Below are positions 18,360 to 28,105 of a stretch of 64,000 nucleotides of DNA, piece by piece. The stretch lies in contig OY761615.1 of the NCBI GenBank assembly GCA_963664845.1, forward strand, positions 1,364,001 through 1,428,000, given 5' to 3'. Made by a program: the position numbers and the translations under genes. How positions within the stretch are numbered: the stretch's first letter is position 1; each line of letters opens with the position of its first letter. The notes beneath the pieces were generated by a model. The model was not told the DNA's origin and searched no databases. It worked only from the letters and a program-made list of their open reading frames with translations. The stretch comes from CAIYTF01 sp963664845. Its GTDB lineage: Bacteria; Bacteroidota; Ignavibacteria; Ignavibacteriales; Ignavibacteriaceae.

Positions 18360-20141
18360 TTGCGCTATTTACTTGATAAGAATTGGATACTCTCAAAACT
18401 GCACAGCCACCTGAGCAAAACTCAGCTTATCTTTGCACTTAGTATCATTGTCGGGCTCGTTTCCGGTTTCGCCGCCATTTCCCTAAAGACTATTGTCTAT
18501 TATATCCACCGTTTGTTGACCATAGCGCCCGGCTCCTATTTCCAGGGGTATATTTATCTCATTTTCCCATTGGCCGGTATACTACTGACGGTTACCTTCA
18601 TTAAAGTGTTTATGAAAAACAAATTTGGGAAAGGTTCTGCTCACATCATCTATACTATCGCCAGGAAATCGAGCAATGTAGAGAAGCAAACAATGTATTC
18701 CCACATGATATCAAGCGCATTGACCGTGGGGTTTGGAGGATCAGCCGGGCTGGAAGCACCTATTGTGGTAACCGGCTCGGCAATAGGTTCTAACTTTGGA
18801 CAAGTTTTCCAGCTCACCTACCGGGACAGAACGCTTATGCTTGCCTGCGGTGCAGCAGCGGGCATTGCAGCCGTGTTTGACGCGCCGATAGCCGGAGTTA
18901 TGTTCGCTTTGGAAGTGCTGATTGTTGATATGTCTCTTTCTTCTTTCATCCCGCTCATTGTATCTGCCGCAACCGGCGCACTTCTCTCAAAGATCATTCT
19001 GCGTGAAAGCATACTCCTTTATTTTACGCTGAAACAACCCTTTAATTATGAAAACGTTCCTTTCTATATAGGTCTGGGTATCTTAACAGGCTTTGTATCA
19101 ATTTATTACATCCGCACCTATTTGAAAATTGAAAAGCTCTTCCGTCCCTTGGATAACCATAAATATGCGCGCGCATGGATTGGCGGCTTACTCCTGGGAA
19201 TTATGATATTGTTGTTCCCTCCCCTGTTTGGTGAAGGATATCAAAGCATTAAGATACTGGCCAGTTTGCATCCTGAAGAACTGCTGCAAAACAGTATATT
19301 CTCGCGTCTCACTTCAAATGAATGGATACTGCTTCTTGTTGTCTTCGGAATTGGCTTGTTGAAAGTTGTGGCAGCCTCACTCACCATCGGAAGCGGTGGT
19401 AATGGTGGGAATTTTGCTCCTTCGCTGTTTGTCGGCGCGTTCGTCGGTTTTGCTTATGCAAAGTTGATAAACAACCTGATTGGCATCTCAATTCCCCTGA
19501 GCAATTTTGCCATTGTTGGTATGGCAGGCATTTTGTGCGGTGTGATGCATGCGCCTCTTACCGGTATTTTTCTTATTGCAGAAATAACCGGCGGATATGA
19601 ATTAATGATACCCCTGATGATCGTCGCAGCAATCACATTTGTAATTGTCAAGCGTTTCGAACCGTATTCGCTTGACAAGAAGGAGCTGGCGGGGAAAGGA
19701 TATCTCATGACACAGAACCGTGATAAAAACATATTATCACTGCTGGATATTTCCGAACTGATTGAAAAAGATTATATCTCCGTTGATTCACACGCTTCGT
19801 TGATCGATCTGACTACGATAATAGCACATTCAAAAAGAAATATTTTCCCCGTGGTAGATACCGATAACAGATTAATAGGTCTGATCGCGCTTGATCAGAT
19901 ACGCGAAATTCTGTTCGAGCTGGACAGCTATAACGACATATTGGCGCTTGAAGTGATGGAAGCTCCCGCGGCCCTCGTTCAGGAGAACGAATCAATAGAA
20001 TCCATTATGCAAAAATTTGAATCAACAAGCTGTTGGAACCTGCCTGTCGTTAAAGACGGGAAGTATGTGGGTTTTGTTTCCAAATCCGGCATCCTTGCAA
20101 AATACCGCGAACATCTGAGGCAAAATTTTTCGGAAGAATAG
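18360..20141 (+). CDS. CLC-family chloride channel/transporter with CBS domains
   Basis: A 593-residue protein starting at TTG (no ATG lies before the first helices). The CLC filter motifs are present: GSAGLEAP (keeping the gating glutamate), GSGGNGGNFAPSLFVGAFVG, and a final HAPLTGIFLIAEITGGYELM. Residues about 455-590 are two CBS domains, which bind adenine nucleotides in relatives. After FDAPIAGVMFALEV the position of the internal proton glutamate of E. coli ClcA (E203) reads Val. This favours a channel-like rather than 2Cl-/H+ exchange mechanism, but that is inference from my alignment by eye. Confidence 0.93.
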   Translation: MRYLLDKNWILSKLHSHLSKTQLIFALSIIVGLVSGFAAISLKTIVYYIHRLLTIAPGSYFQGYIYLIFPLAGILLTVTFIKVFMKNKFGKGSAHIIYTIARKSSNVEKQTMYSHMISSALTVGFGGSAGLEAPIVVTGSAIGSNFGQVFQLTYRDRTLMLACGAAAGIAAVFDAPIAGVMFALEVLIVDMSLSSFIPLIVSAATGALLSKIILRESILLYFTLKQPFNYENVPFYIGLGILTGFVSIYYIRTYLKIEKLFRPLDNHKYARAWIGGLLLGIMILLFPPLFGEGYQSIKILASLHPEELLQNSIFSRLTSNEWILLLVVFGIGLLKVVAASLTIGSGGNGGNFAPSLFVGAFVGFAYAKLINNLIGISIPLSNFAIVGMAGILCGVMHAPLTGIFLIAEITGGYELMIPLMIVAAITFVIVKRFEPYSLDKKELAGKGYLMTQNRDKNILSLLDISELIEKDYISVDSHASLIDLTTIIAHSKRNIFPVVDTDNRLIGLIALDQIREILFELDSYNDILALEVMEAPAALVQENESIESIMQKFESTSCWNLPVVKDGKYVGFVSKSGILAKYREHLRQNFSEE

Positions 20142-20153
20142 GGCATACCCCAT

Positions 20154-21712
20154 TCATTTGAGCAGAATCAATTTCTTCATATCTTGAAATTCAGGTGTCC
20201 GCAAAACGTAAAAATAGACACCTGATGCATAATCCGTCACATTCACTTTCACTTTATGTATGCCTGCATCATACTGCCCGGCAGCAATTTCATCAAGCAA
20301 TTGCCCAAGCAGCGAATAGATTTTGATTGATGCGCGTGTTGCGTGTGGCACTGAAAAAGAGATCACTGAAGCACCATTGCACGGGTTTGGAAAATTCTGC
20401 AAAAGCGAGAAAGAAGCTGGAGCAGCAGGAACAGATATGGTTGTTGAATATACAAAACTGCCATCGTTATCAATTTGTTTCAAACGATAAAATGTCTCAT
20501 TCACCATAATATCAGTCTGATCAAGAAATGTATAGTCAACGGGAACATTACTGTAACCATGCCCCTTGACAAACCCGATCTTCTTCCACGCCAGGTTGTT
20601 CCCCACGGCCTTATTACCGTTAGAGTTTGAGCGCTCTACTTCGAACCCATAATTGCGTGCCTCTGTTGCTGTCTTCCACTCAAGAAGTACCGAATTATCC
20701 TTCCTGCCGGCGGAAAAGGAAACAAGTTCAACCGGCAAGGCTGCATCATCTATGGCACGGTTAATATTCAGTTTTCCGGCTCCCCAGATTGCGTTAGGCA
20801 CTGAGCCGGTGTAACTGTCCGATTGCGCCGCGTTTATGAGCGCAGAATATATTTTCGAAACACCGGCATTCGGGTACCTGTTCAACAGCAATGCTGCCGC
20901 ACCTGCACAAAGAGGAGTAGCCATACTTGTTCCCTGATTAACCGCGTAATACGCGTCGCCACCCAGAGTGCCGTCATTATCAACAAAGGTTGGTCCCGGC
21001 ACTGAGCCCATCATCAGATCACGCAGCGAAATGATCGCGCTTCCCGGAGAGGCAATGTCTGGTTTTTGCACACCGTCAATGCGTGGACCGCGATTTGAAA
21101 AAGCACATATATCATTAGCAGTATTGCCGAACGAGTAGGTGCTGTTATCTGAAGCGGTCCAGCTGGTGCGCGACACGAATGCACCAACCGCAAAGGCGCT
21201 GTCAGCACTGGCAGGCTGTGCTATTGTATAATTTGGATCGGGAGTATCGAAAGCAACACAGCCATTGTTCCAATATTCGTATAGATGAAACGACTGTGAT
21301 ACTGCAGAAGGATTCTTCACCTTAAGATAATAGGTGCTGTTACCGGACGATACGTACTGATTATATTGTGAATATTGTGATTCTGTACCCCGTGGGCTTT
21401 CAGTTACATCATAAAGGGTTGTGTCCGCTATTGGCATTTGATTGCTGTCATAGTAATTCAATGTAAGACCGTTATGCACCAATAATCCATCCCTCCAAAC
21501 GAGGTTAAAAATCAACGCTGTGTTGTCCGTTCCTGCCCCTGTGATGTTTATTTTTATAAATCCTGTTGAATCATGCGCATTTACCGTGCCGGAATAATGC
21601 CGCCGGGCTGCACCATCATTACCGGCAGCCAGGAAAAAGGGCACCCCTTTACTTACTACCCAATCAACTGCCTGTTCCACCGAAGAACTTCCATCATGAT
21701 ACGTCCCCCACC
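20154..21712 (-). pseudogene. Subtilase C-terminal fragment, cut off by an IS110-type element
   Basis: This is the 3' part of an S8 protease gene. It begins in the flank of the insertion (RWGTYHDGSSSVEQAVDWVV) and contains the oxyanion Asn (AAGNDG) and the catalytic serine motif GTSMATPLCAGAA. A PPC-like beta domain is inserted between them. The end is a T9SS type A sorting domain (LLQNFPNPCNG ... MKKLILLK). A GTG at 21680 could start a fragment, but it would lack the signal peptide, Asp and His. Joined to 23311-24157 it restores SYGGWGTYHDG in frame, so I regard it as one broken gene. Confidence 0.88.
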
Positions 21713-21713
21713 G

Positions 21714-22133
21714 TTATGTTAAAAAACAATAGCTATGGCAGAAATATTTTGCTTTGGCTATCCTTCCTACAACATATTCCACCAAAAGAGGCGCAGGGAT
21801 ATACTCCGCTACGACCTCCTCTGGCGGCTTTTTGGGGGAAACTCATGTATTCATGTAACATCTGATCAGAAAACCAAATATCTGATCGTATTCATCCGTT
21901 ACTCAATAAGTCCTCATTATCACTTTCTTGCTATACACAGTGACTATTTTCTTTCTCAAAAATAAAATAAATCAACCTGTTATAAACAGTCATCTTTTGC
22001 AAGAGCTGCAAGATGTAACATTAAAATAAGTGCATGCCGCAATCTCGCAGAAACGAGTCATCTCTCGCAGGCGGGGGTCAACGGTCAATGCACAAAATAT
22101 ATTTAATGATTGAGAAAGATATTTAATTTATGT
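21714..22133 (-). ncRNA. Candidate bridge/seek RNA region of the IS110-type element
   Basis: A 420-base non-coding tail after the transposase stop, inside the element. IS110-family elements are known to encode a structured guide RNA in a non-coding end, and in the IS1111 group it lies downstream of the transposase. Structure is visible: GTGCAT (22030-22035) pairs with ATGCAC (22088-22093), with CCGC/GCGG and CTCG/CGAG nested inside. At 21731-21739 is a 9-mer identical to the host sequence beside the insertion. RNA boundaries are not known. Confidence 0.5.
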
Positions 22134-23210
22134 TCAGACAACAACCGCATGTACATAATCGGTTTGGTGTTTCCAAACCGTCATTATGCGGTTAAGTAAT
22201 TTCTTTGCTATCCTTACGATAGCTTCTGCTTTTGTCATTCTCTTTATTAGACTGCTATAGCTTGCCAACAACGCAGGATCCTTCCTGACTGCGGTCCATG
22301 ACGATTCGATAAGCATGTTCCGTACATAGGGCATATGTCGATTGCTTATTCCCAGCGTTGTACTCGTTTCCCCAGAGTCATGAATGGCCGGCACCAATCC
22401 TACGTAGCTGCTTAGTTCATCAAGATGTCGGAACCGTGTAATATCAATGAGTTCTGCTTTGAGAGTCATTGCCGTGATAACACCAACTCCGGGTACACTC
22501 AACAAATGCTCAACCGTCTTCTGGGCGACCTCATTTTCGGCGACTAGGGCTCGCAGCTGTAGTACTATCGAAACCAGTTCTTCACGCATTTTCATTAGTG
22601 TGTGCAGCATCATATCCATCACTATTTTGTCTGTCTTTTCCCGGAATGGCAATGTTTTTAGATGCTCGATAAACCCCTTGCTCCAGTGTTTCATTTCGTG
22701 ATTCTGAGGCAGAGACAGTCCCAGCCGGTGTAACATTGCCTTTATGCGATTCTTCTGCCGTACCATATCCCTGGTGTATTGCAGACGAAGCCGGTTGAGT
22801 GACCTGAATGATTCATCATATTCAGTTGGAATGTAAATGCCGGTAAGCGTTCCATTCTCAAGTTCACGGGCTATTTTTTTCGAGTCAACAATATCTGTCT
22901 TTTGCACCTTTTCCTTTCCGCTGGTCGGAATATCTGCCGGATTAATAATGATATTCTCGATTCCCAGTGATACCAGTTTTCTGTGTATCCAGAACCCACA
23001 GAAGCCAGCCTCATAAGCGCTTTTGTATATTCCTTTTGGATATTGGCGATGGAGATAGCTGCAGAGCTTTTCAGGATCTGGCTCCATACTGTGAGTGCCT
23101 AACACCATGCCTGCTGACCTGAATGTTACCTGCCAGCTCTTTAAATGTACATCCAACCCAACGTAAATTGTTTGGTTTTGGAAATCGGGTACTGTATTTT
23201 TATAGCTCAC
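22134..23210 (-). CDS. IS110-family transposase (DEDD/Ser recombinase)
   Basis: A 358-residue protein starting at GTG. The N-terminal RuvC-like DEDD domain has Asp (VGLDVHLKSW), Glu (AYEAGFCG) and the Asp pair (KTDIVDSKKIA). The C-terminal Transposase_20 domain has LLSVPGVGVITAMTLKAEL, a helix-hairpin-helix, and YVGLVPAIHDSGE with the candidate catalytic serine. Both halves look intact, so the element may be active. It is read in the same direction as the gene it interrupts. Confidence 0.93.
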   Translation of the reverse strand: MSYKNTVPDFQNQTIYVGLDVHLKSWQVTFRSAGMVLGTHSMEPDPEKLCSYLHRQYPKGIYKSAYEAGFCGFWIHRKLVSLGIENIIINPADIPTSGKEKVQKTDIVDSKKIARELENGTLTGIYIPTEYDESFRSLNRLRLQYTRDMVRQKNRIKAMLHRLGLSLPQNHEMKHWSKGFIEHLKTLPFREKTDKIVMDMMLHTLMKMREELVSIVLQLRALVAENEVAQKTVEHLLSVPGVGVITAMTLKAELIDITRFRHLDELSSYVGLVPAIHDSGETSTTLGISNRHMPYVRNMLIESSWTAVRKDPALLASYSSLIKRMTKAEAIVRIAKKLLNRIMTVWKHQTDYVHAVVV

Positions 23211-23310
23211 TTTAGGTATCCTTTACTGTTTGTAATTAGTGGATCTTCAACGATCGCAATTTACTATTTTGCAGAAAGGATACCTTTTCTATTTTTTAAA
23301 CATAGCATCT

Positions 23311-24157
23311 CGCCATAGCTCATTGAAACAATATTGGCATGAAAGGTATCAACCGCCGCATGCATTGCTGCTATCTCCACGGCATCGGATGCAGAAGCAT
23401 TGGCATCCGATCCAATCTTTAAAAATACAAGATCAGCATTGTATGCCATGCCCCGGTATGCCCCGCCGCCGTTGGCCGTGTTTGTGGCCGACAACGTTCC
23501 CCGGCCCAACACTGAACCGGTTACATGAGTGCCGTGCCCGGTAACCGTGTTCGCAACAAAAGAATCGATGGATGTTGGATAATTTGAGTAATCACGCTTC
23601 TCATAAGACACGGGAATATCAGTGTCCGCTTTTGACGTGTCCAATCCTGAATCAAGAATGGCGACCTTTACGCCTGAACCCGTCCAGCCCCTATTCCAGA
23701 TAGAATCAGCTTTGATGGTCTTGGCCGCCTGATTATTAAGAGGAAATGAAAGCGATTCCGCCTCATCCATTTTTTCCAAATAATTCAGTCGTAAAACAGC
23801 AGGTATTGACGCGATTGGCACTTCGGCAATAAAAAAGCCAAATGGGTGGCGTTCCAGCGGTGGAGTCCATGTATCTTTAAAGAGGCTCACGCCCTGAACC
23901 TCAAGTTCTGCAAATTGCTTAGCAGTCGGATAGGACGCAAAGTAAAGAATGGTAGTAATTTTGGGCTTCATGGCAATTCTGCCATAGCCTGGCAGAGCAC
24001 TGGTTTTCTCCTGTACACGGCGATAGAGAAGTCCGCTGAGTACTTTGTGAGAAAGTCCCTGCGTGGAAATTGTCTTCCGCAATTCCCTGGAGACCTTGGT
24101 CTCCTGTGCAAAGAGCGGAACAAAGAAGATTACCAGCAAAGCAAAATGTTTAATCAT
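23311..24157 (-). pseudogene. Subtilase N-terminal fragment, cut off by an IS110-type element
   Basis: This is the 5' part of the S8 protease gene. It has a signal peptide (MIKHFALLVIFFVPLFAQ), an inhibitor-like propeptide region, the catalytic Asp (VAILDSGLD) and catalytic His (GHGTHVTGSVLG). The host frame stops at VSMSYG, after which the frame runs into the element and ends at 23264. Together with the other fragment the intact protein would have been about 800 residues: a secreted, cell-surface-sorted subtilisin-like protease. The break removes Ser and the sorting signal, so activity is expected to be lost. Confidence 0.88.
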
Positions 24158-24435
24158 AGCGTTGGGTAGAATATAAAACTATTAACACAAATCACAAACC
24201 GCCTGACGCACATTATCCCAATCTTAAGTTCATTGTAAAACCTTTTTACCATTTGAAGTCGTTATCGTAGTTTGTCGCTCTTCTCCGTTCACTTTATTGA
24301 AATGAAACCGTACACTTCATTTTCGGCTGGATTGAAGGGGAATACCGGCTTGCTTTTTAATTAAAGGATTGCGAAGTTTGGTTTAGTTTGCATAGTAAAT
24401 AAGCGCACTAAATCAATTTATTGGGAGAAATTGCT

Positions 24436-26352
24436 GTGAAAAAATATTTACTTATTCTCATCCTTTTCTTTGCTTCTTATAGTTTCGGACATTTAATGAT
24501 CCGGAAAGATATCAATTATGCCCCGACCTCACTTCTAACCGCCAATAGTTTGATTGCAATCCCAGGTGCAGGAACTGATGAGGTTGTTAACGTTTCTTTT
24601 CGGGCAAACATGGCCGTGCAGATGAAAAAAGGTGCTTTTAATCCGGTCGCAGATAGTTTATACGTCCGTGGGAACTTCCAAATGGATGCAGGTGATGTGG
24701 CTGATTGGCAGGGGTATACATTTAAACTCATCCCCGCCACATCAGGTGATTCTATATATACAAAAACCGTGTCTCTCCCGCTGTCGATAATTGGAAAAGC
24801 GATGCAGTACAAATTTGTTAAGAATGATATCTGGGAAACCAGCCAGCCCAGCAGCAGCGGCAACAGGGAATTCACTTTGGCCGCTTCAGATATGATTTTG
24901 CCTGTTGGCTATTTTAACAATGACAGCATTTATATCTATAAACCAAAAGTAAAGATGACAATTAACTTTACTGCAGACATGTCAAATCTCCTCGGAACCG
25001 GCTTCGGCAATTTTGATCCGACGGCTGATTCAATTCAGGTTATGGGACTTGACTGGGAAGGACAAACAATGATAGCTCCTGTCAACCGCACCCTCAAAAG
25101 AGATTCACTTTCCCCAAATCTTTATCGCGGCCAACTCACGGTTCAATCCGAATTCGGTGACATTGCAAAATGGAAATTCAAAGCGTATCCCGATGCCAGA
25201 TTTGCAAATAACGGCTGGGAGTCCGGTGCGGAACACAATATTGCCTTCCCATCCCAGGATTCAACAATCACCCTGCCTGTCATGGTCCCGGCTATAACTG
25301 TTTTTCCACCACCAATTGGTCCTGATGTCACCGTTTTATTCCAGGTGGATATGAACCATAGTCCAATAAATGCCAAAACAGGTCAGGTGATTCCCCTGAA
25401 TTCCATTCAGTGGATGGGTGTTAAGGGAAGTGCCTTTCCTCTCGGTAGTTGGATGGGAAATTGGACTGCATCCGATACACTGATAACACGGGAGGCTCCA
25501 TCAATGATTGTTCTGGTTGACGACGGCACCAGAGGTGACTTGAAAGCCGGAGACCATATTTACTCACGAAACATTCTGTTCCGCGCCGGAACACCGGCCG
25601 GTGAGGTTGTATATAAATACGCTTGCAGTATTAAAGGGCAAGACACCGGTTCAGCATATTTGGATAACGAAGCTCCCGCGGGATTTAGCCACATGTTCAA
25701 ACTCGCAGTTCCTGCGAATGGAAATGTAATCTCCCTTTTTAATCAATTTGGTCCGTACCCGGAAACCCTTCTATCTCTCACGTCTCCCAATGGCGGAGAA
25801 AACTGGACTGCAGAGAGCAGTCATAACATAACTTGGAACGGATATGGGATAACCGCAATAGACATTGCCTATTCAACCAATAATGGATCTGATTGGATAA
25901 CAGTAACGACAAATCAAATGGCAAATACCGGAAGTTACTCTTGGACAGTGCCCAATACACCCTCATCACAATGTAAAGTAAAAATAAGCGCAGCAGGCAA
26001 TTCAACCATCAGGTCTTTCAGCACAGGAACTTTCACCATCAGTTCATTGGCAGAAACTTCCCGGCAGACATATAACACTGAAAAACCCCTGGACTATGAA
26101 CTGCGGCAAAACTTTCCAAATCCGTTCAATCCGTCAACAACCATCAGGTTCGGGTTGCCGGAAAAGACCATGGTAACCCTTACCGTCTTTAATCAGCTTG
26201 GTCAAAGAGTTACACTACTGGCTCAAGAGACAATGGACAGAGGTTACCACACAGTTTCATGGAACGCGGCGAATATGCCAACCGGAATCTATTTCTATGA
26301 ATTAAAGACTGAAAAATTCACTTCGGTAAAGAAATTGCTGTTGCTCAAATAG
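24436..26352 (+). CDS. T9SS-sorted multi-domain secreted protein
   Basis: A 638-residue protein from GTG at 24436, chosen because GGGAG lies 9 bases upstream and the signal peptide (VKKYLLILILFFASYSFG) then has a normal shape. Residues about 40-290 hold two similar beta domains of about 120 residues (VVNVSFRANMAVQMKKGAFN; MTINFTADMSNLLGTGFGNF), resembling starch-binding or pullulanase-like modules. A third domain follows (VTVLFQVDMNHSPINAKTGQ), then an Ig-like SPNGGENWTAESSHNITW domain. The end is a T9SS type A domain (LRQNFPNPFNPSTTIRFGLP). It is divergent from the broken subtilase. The binding target is unknown. Confidence 0.85.
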   Translation: MKKYLLILILFFASYSFGHLMIRKDINYAPTSLLTANSLIAIPGAGTDEVVNVSFRANMAVQMKKGAFNPVADSLYVRGNFQMDAGDVADWQGYTFKLIPATSGDSIYTKTVSLPLSIIGKAMQYKFVKNDIWETSQPSSSGNREFTLAASDMILPVGYFNNDSIYIYKPKVKMTINFTADMSNLLGTGFGNFDPTADSIQVMGLDWEGQTMIAPVNRTLKRDSLSPNLYRGQLTVQSEFGDIAKWKFKAYPDARFANNGWESGAEHNIAFPSQDSTITLPVMVPAITVFPPPIGPDVTVLFQVDMNHSPINAKTGQVIPLNSIQWMGVKGSAFPLGSWMGNWTASDTLITREAPSMIVLVDDGTRGDLKAGDHIYSRNILFRAGTPAGEVVYKYACSIKGQDTGSAYLDNEAPAGFSHMFKLAVPANGNVISLFNQFGPYPETLLSLTSPNGGENWTAESSHNITWNGYGITAIDIAYSTNNGSDWITVTTNQMANTGSYSWTVPNTPSSQCKVKISAAGNSTIRSFSTGTFTISSLAETSRQTYNTEKPLDYELRQNFPNPFNPSTTIRFGLPEKTMVTLTVFNQLGQRVTLLAQETMDRGYHTVSWNAANMPTGIYFYELKTEKFTSVKKLLLLK

Positions 26353-26381
26353 AGGCTCAAAAACAGCTTCAGCGATCCCAT

Positions 26382-26414
26382 GGGCGCCCGACTATTCGCC
26401 GGACGCCCTTTTTT
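26382..26414 (+). terminator. Rho-independent terminator
   Basis: Stem GGGCGCCCG / CGGACGCCC (one mismatch) with a 9-base loop, followed by six T residues, 29 bases after the T9SS protein stop. Confidence 0.85.
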
Positions 26415-26555
26415 ATTGAATCGCGATCATAAAAAGCCCTGTTTTGGCTTTTAAACGGACAAAAAGCGATATTATTTTCTGAAGAATTTTTTTTATCCCC
26501 GGATACAACCTTTTCCAAATACCGGAAGTCTAAATGACATTAACGGAGCAAAAGT

Positions 26556-27131
26556 TTGCAAGAAGTATATACAACCAGTGATAATGATCTGATAATTGAA
26601 GCCCGCAAAGGCAACGATGCTGCCTTTACAGCTCTGGTGCACCGCTATGACCGGAAGGTTCTGGGCACCATTGCCAATTACTTTAACAGTTCGGATGACG
26701 CAAAAGATGTCTATCAGGAAGTATTCATCCGTGTATACAAAGGGTTACAAAAATTTGAGTTTCGCAGCGAATTCTCTACCTGGCTGTTCAGAGTTACCAC
26801 AAATGTGTGTTTGACTCACAAGGCCAGAAGCAAAGATTATGAGCTCAGGCGCATTTACCCGGATGATGAAAACACGGCTAAAGGTCCTGCTGCCGGAGAG
26901 GAACACAGCCCCGACATACAATATGCCAATATGGAATTGCGAAAGCAAATGGACAAAGCGATTGAAAGCCTTTCTCCCAAACAAAAGATGGTTTTCACTC
27001 TTAAACACAGCAATGAATATAAGATAAAAGAAATCGCAGAGATCATGAACTGCACGGAAGGCACGGTGAAGAAATACCTCTTTCTTGCGGTTAACAACCT
27101 GCGGTTGAAGTTAAAAGGAATTTCCGAATAA
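26556..27131 (+). CDS. ECF RNA polymerase sigma factor
   Basis: A 191-residue sigma-70 family protein starting at TTG with GGAG 7 bases upstream. Region 2 is clear (FTALVHRYDRKVLGTIANYF, DAKDVYQEVFIRVYKGL, STWLFRVTTNVCL). Region 4 ends the protein (LSPKQKMVFTLKHSNEYKIK, MNCTEGTVKKYLFLAVNNLR). It is followed after 16 bases by its likely anti-sigma factor and then a DUF4097 protein, so the three form a stress or envelope response unit. The promoter it recognises is not known, though autoregulation is common. Confidence 0.93.
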   Translation: MQEVYTTSDNDLIIEARKGNDAAFTALVHRYDRKVLGTIANYFNSSDDAKDVYQEVFIRVYKGLQKFEFRSEFSTWLFRVTTNVCLTHKARSKDYELRRIYPDDENTAKGPAAGEEHSPDIQYANMELRKQMDKAIESLSPKQKMVFTLKHSNEYKIKEIAEIMNCTEGTVKKYLFLAVNNLRLKLKGISE

Positions 27132-27147
27132 TGACAAGTCGAAACGT

Positions 27148-28095
27148 ATGAAACATAATGATTTTAAGGAGCTGCTCGTCCTTTATTCGTATAATGAGCT
27201 CGAAGCAGCTGATGTAAAAAAGCTTGAAGAACACTTGCGCACGTGCGATTCATGCATTAAGGAATTCGAAGAGTTGAAAGACCTGAATCGGCTTTTTTCC
27301 GAACATATGTCCAGTGAACCTGACGAGGATCTGCTCTTCGAATCGCGCGAGGAATTGCAGATACAAATACGGCGGTGGCAAAGAGAGAAAAGCCGGCAAA
27401 CATCTTCTGCAAAATTATTTCAACTGGTCCCGGCATCCGGGTGGAAAATGGCAATAGCTGCCTCAATTGCGATCGTTACGCTGACCGTGCTTTATTTCTC
27501 CGTTATGCAAAAAGCACCGGTGATGAATGTTCCGGAATATAGCACTAATACATCCTCCGGAAATGCAGCCAAAACTGCACCATCGGATATTAACGACAAC
27601 ATTGCGGCCAATGACAAGCCCGCTGACCATGAAAACACGGCTACACCCGTTTCTGAAACACGGAACAATGCCAGTGTTGAAACAGAAAGAATATTGGTCC
27701 ATTCGCTCATTAAAAGCGAAAACCCCGGAGTACGGTTGAAAACGGCAAGCGCCATTCTTTCCAAGAGTCATTTGCTTGCCACCAGAGATATGAAAGGAGC
27801 ACTCATTCAATCCCTGAAATCAGATCCCAATCCGGGTGTGCGGAAAGTGGCTATGAATGCTCTTGGAAAGCTTCCCTTCGACCGTGAAATAAGCGCGGCA
27901 CTCATGCAGGTGCTGGCACATGACAAAAATTCAGGTCTGCGGATCATGGCAATTAACTATCTCGATAAAGGTATAAAATCGGAAGCAGTCACGGACTCAG
28001 TTGCTTTATCCATTCTCAAGAAAAAAACAGAAGAGAAAGAGAACAGCTATATACAACTCCGTGCAAAATCAATTTTACAAAGAATTAAAACCTAA
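27148..28095 (+). CDS. Anti-sigma factor with zinc finger and periplasmic HEAT repeats
   Basis: A 315-residue membrane protein. The N-terminus is an anti-sigma zinc finger (HLRTCDSC, the HxxxCxxC pattern, near residue 30). One transmembrane helix lies at about 95-115 (MAIAASIAIVTLTVLYFSVM). A Thr/Asn/Ala-rich linker of about 60 residues is followed by HEAT-like repeats (NPGVRLKTASAILSKSH; NPGVRKVAMNALGKLP; NSGLRIMAINYLDKG). It should hold the sigma factor at the membrane. The HEAT module would be periplasmic and might sense or bind a partner such as the DUF4097 protein downstream; that link is inference. Confidence 0.85.
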   Translation: MKHNDFKELLVLYSYNELEAADVKKLEEHLRTCDSCIKEFEELKDLNRLFSEHMSSEPDEDLLFESREELQIQIRRWQREKSRQTSSAKLFQLVPASGWKMAIAASIAIVTLTVLYFSVMQKAPVMNVPEYSTNTSSGNAAKTAPSDINDNIAANDKPADHENTATPVSETRNNASVETERILVHSLIKSENPGVRLKTASAILSKSHLLATRDMKGALIQSLKSDPNPGVRKVAMNALGKLPFDREISAALMQVLAHDKNSGLRIMAINYLDKGIKSEAVTDSVALSILKKKTEEKENSYIQLRAKSILQRIKT

Positions 28096-28105
28096 AGGAC
28101 AAACT

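Larger units (their letters stand above)
21713..23310 (-). mobile_element. IS110-family (IS1111-like) insertion sequence
   Basis: About 1.6 kb inserted in a subtilase gene. The ends are set by the break in the host frame. Near both ends there are imperfect subterminal inverted repeats: TATGTTAAAAAACAATAG at 21715-21732 and, reading inward from the other end, TATGTTTAAAAAATAG near 23301-23286. Subterminal rather than terminal repeats and a long non-coding tail after the transposase gene (21713-22133) are features of the IS1111 group. No target duplication is needed to rejoin the host frame. Confidence 0.8.

Noticed and set aside
23264..24157. Reading the subtilase N-terminal half as a complete 297-residue protein
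   Set aside because: The last 15 or so residues come from the insertion element; the host frame ends at the junction and lacks the catalytic serine.
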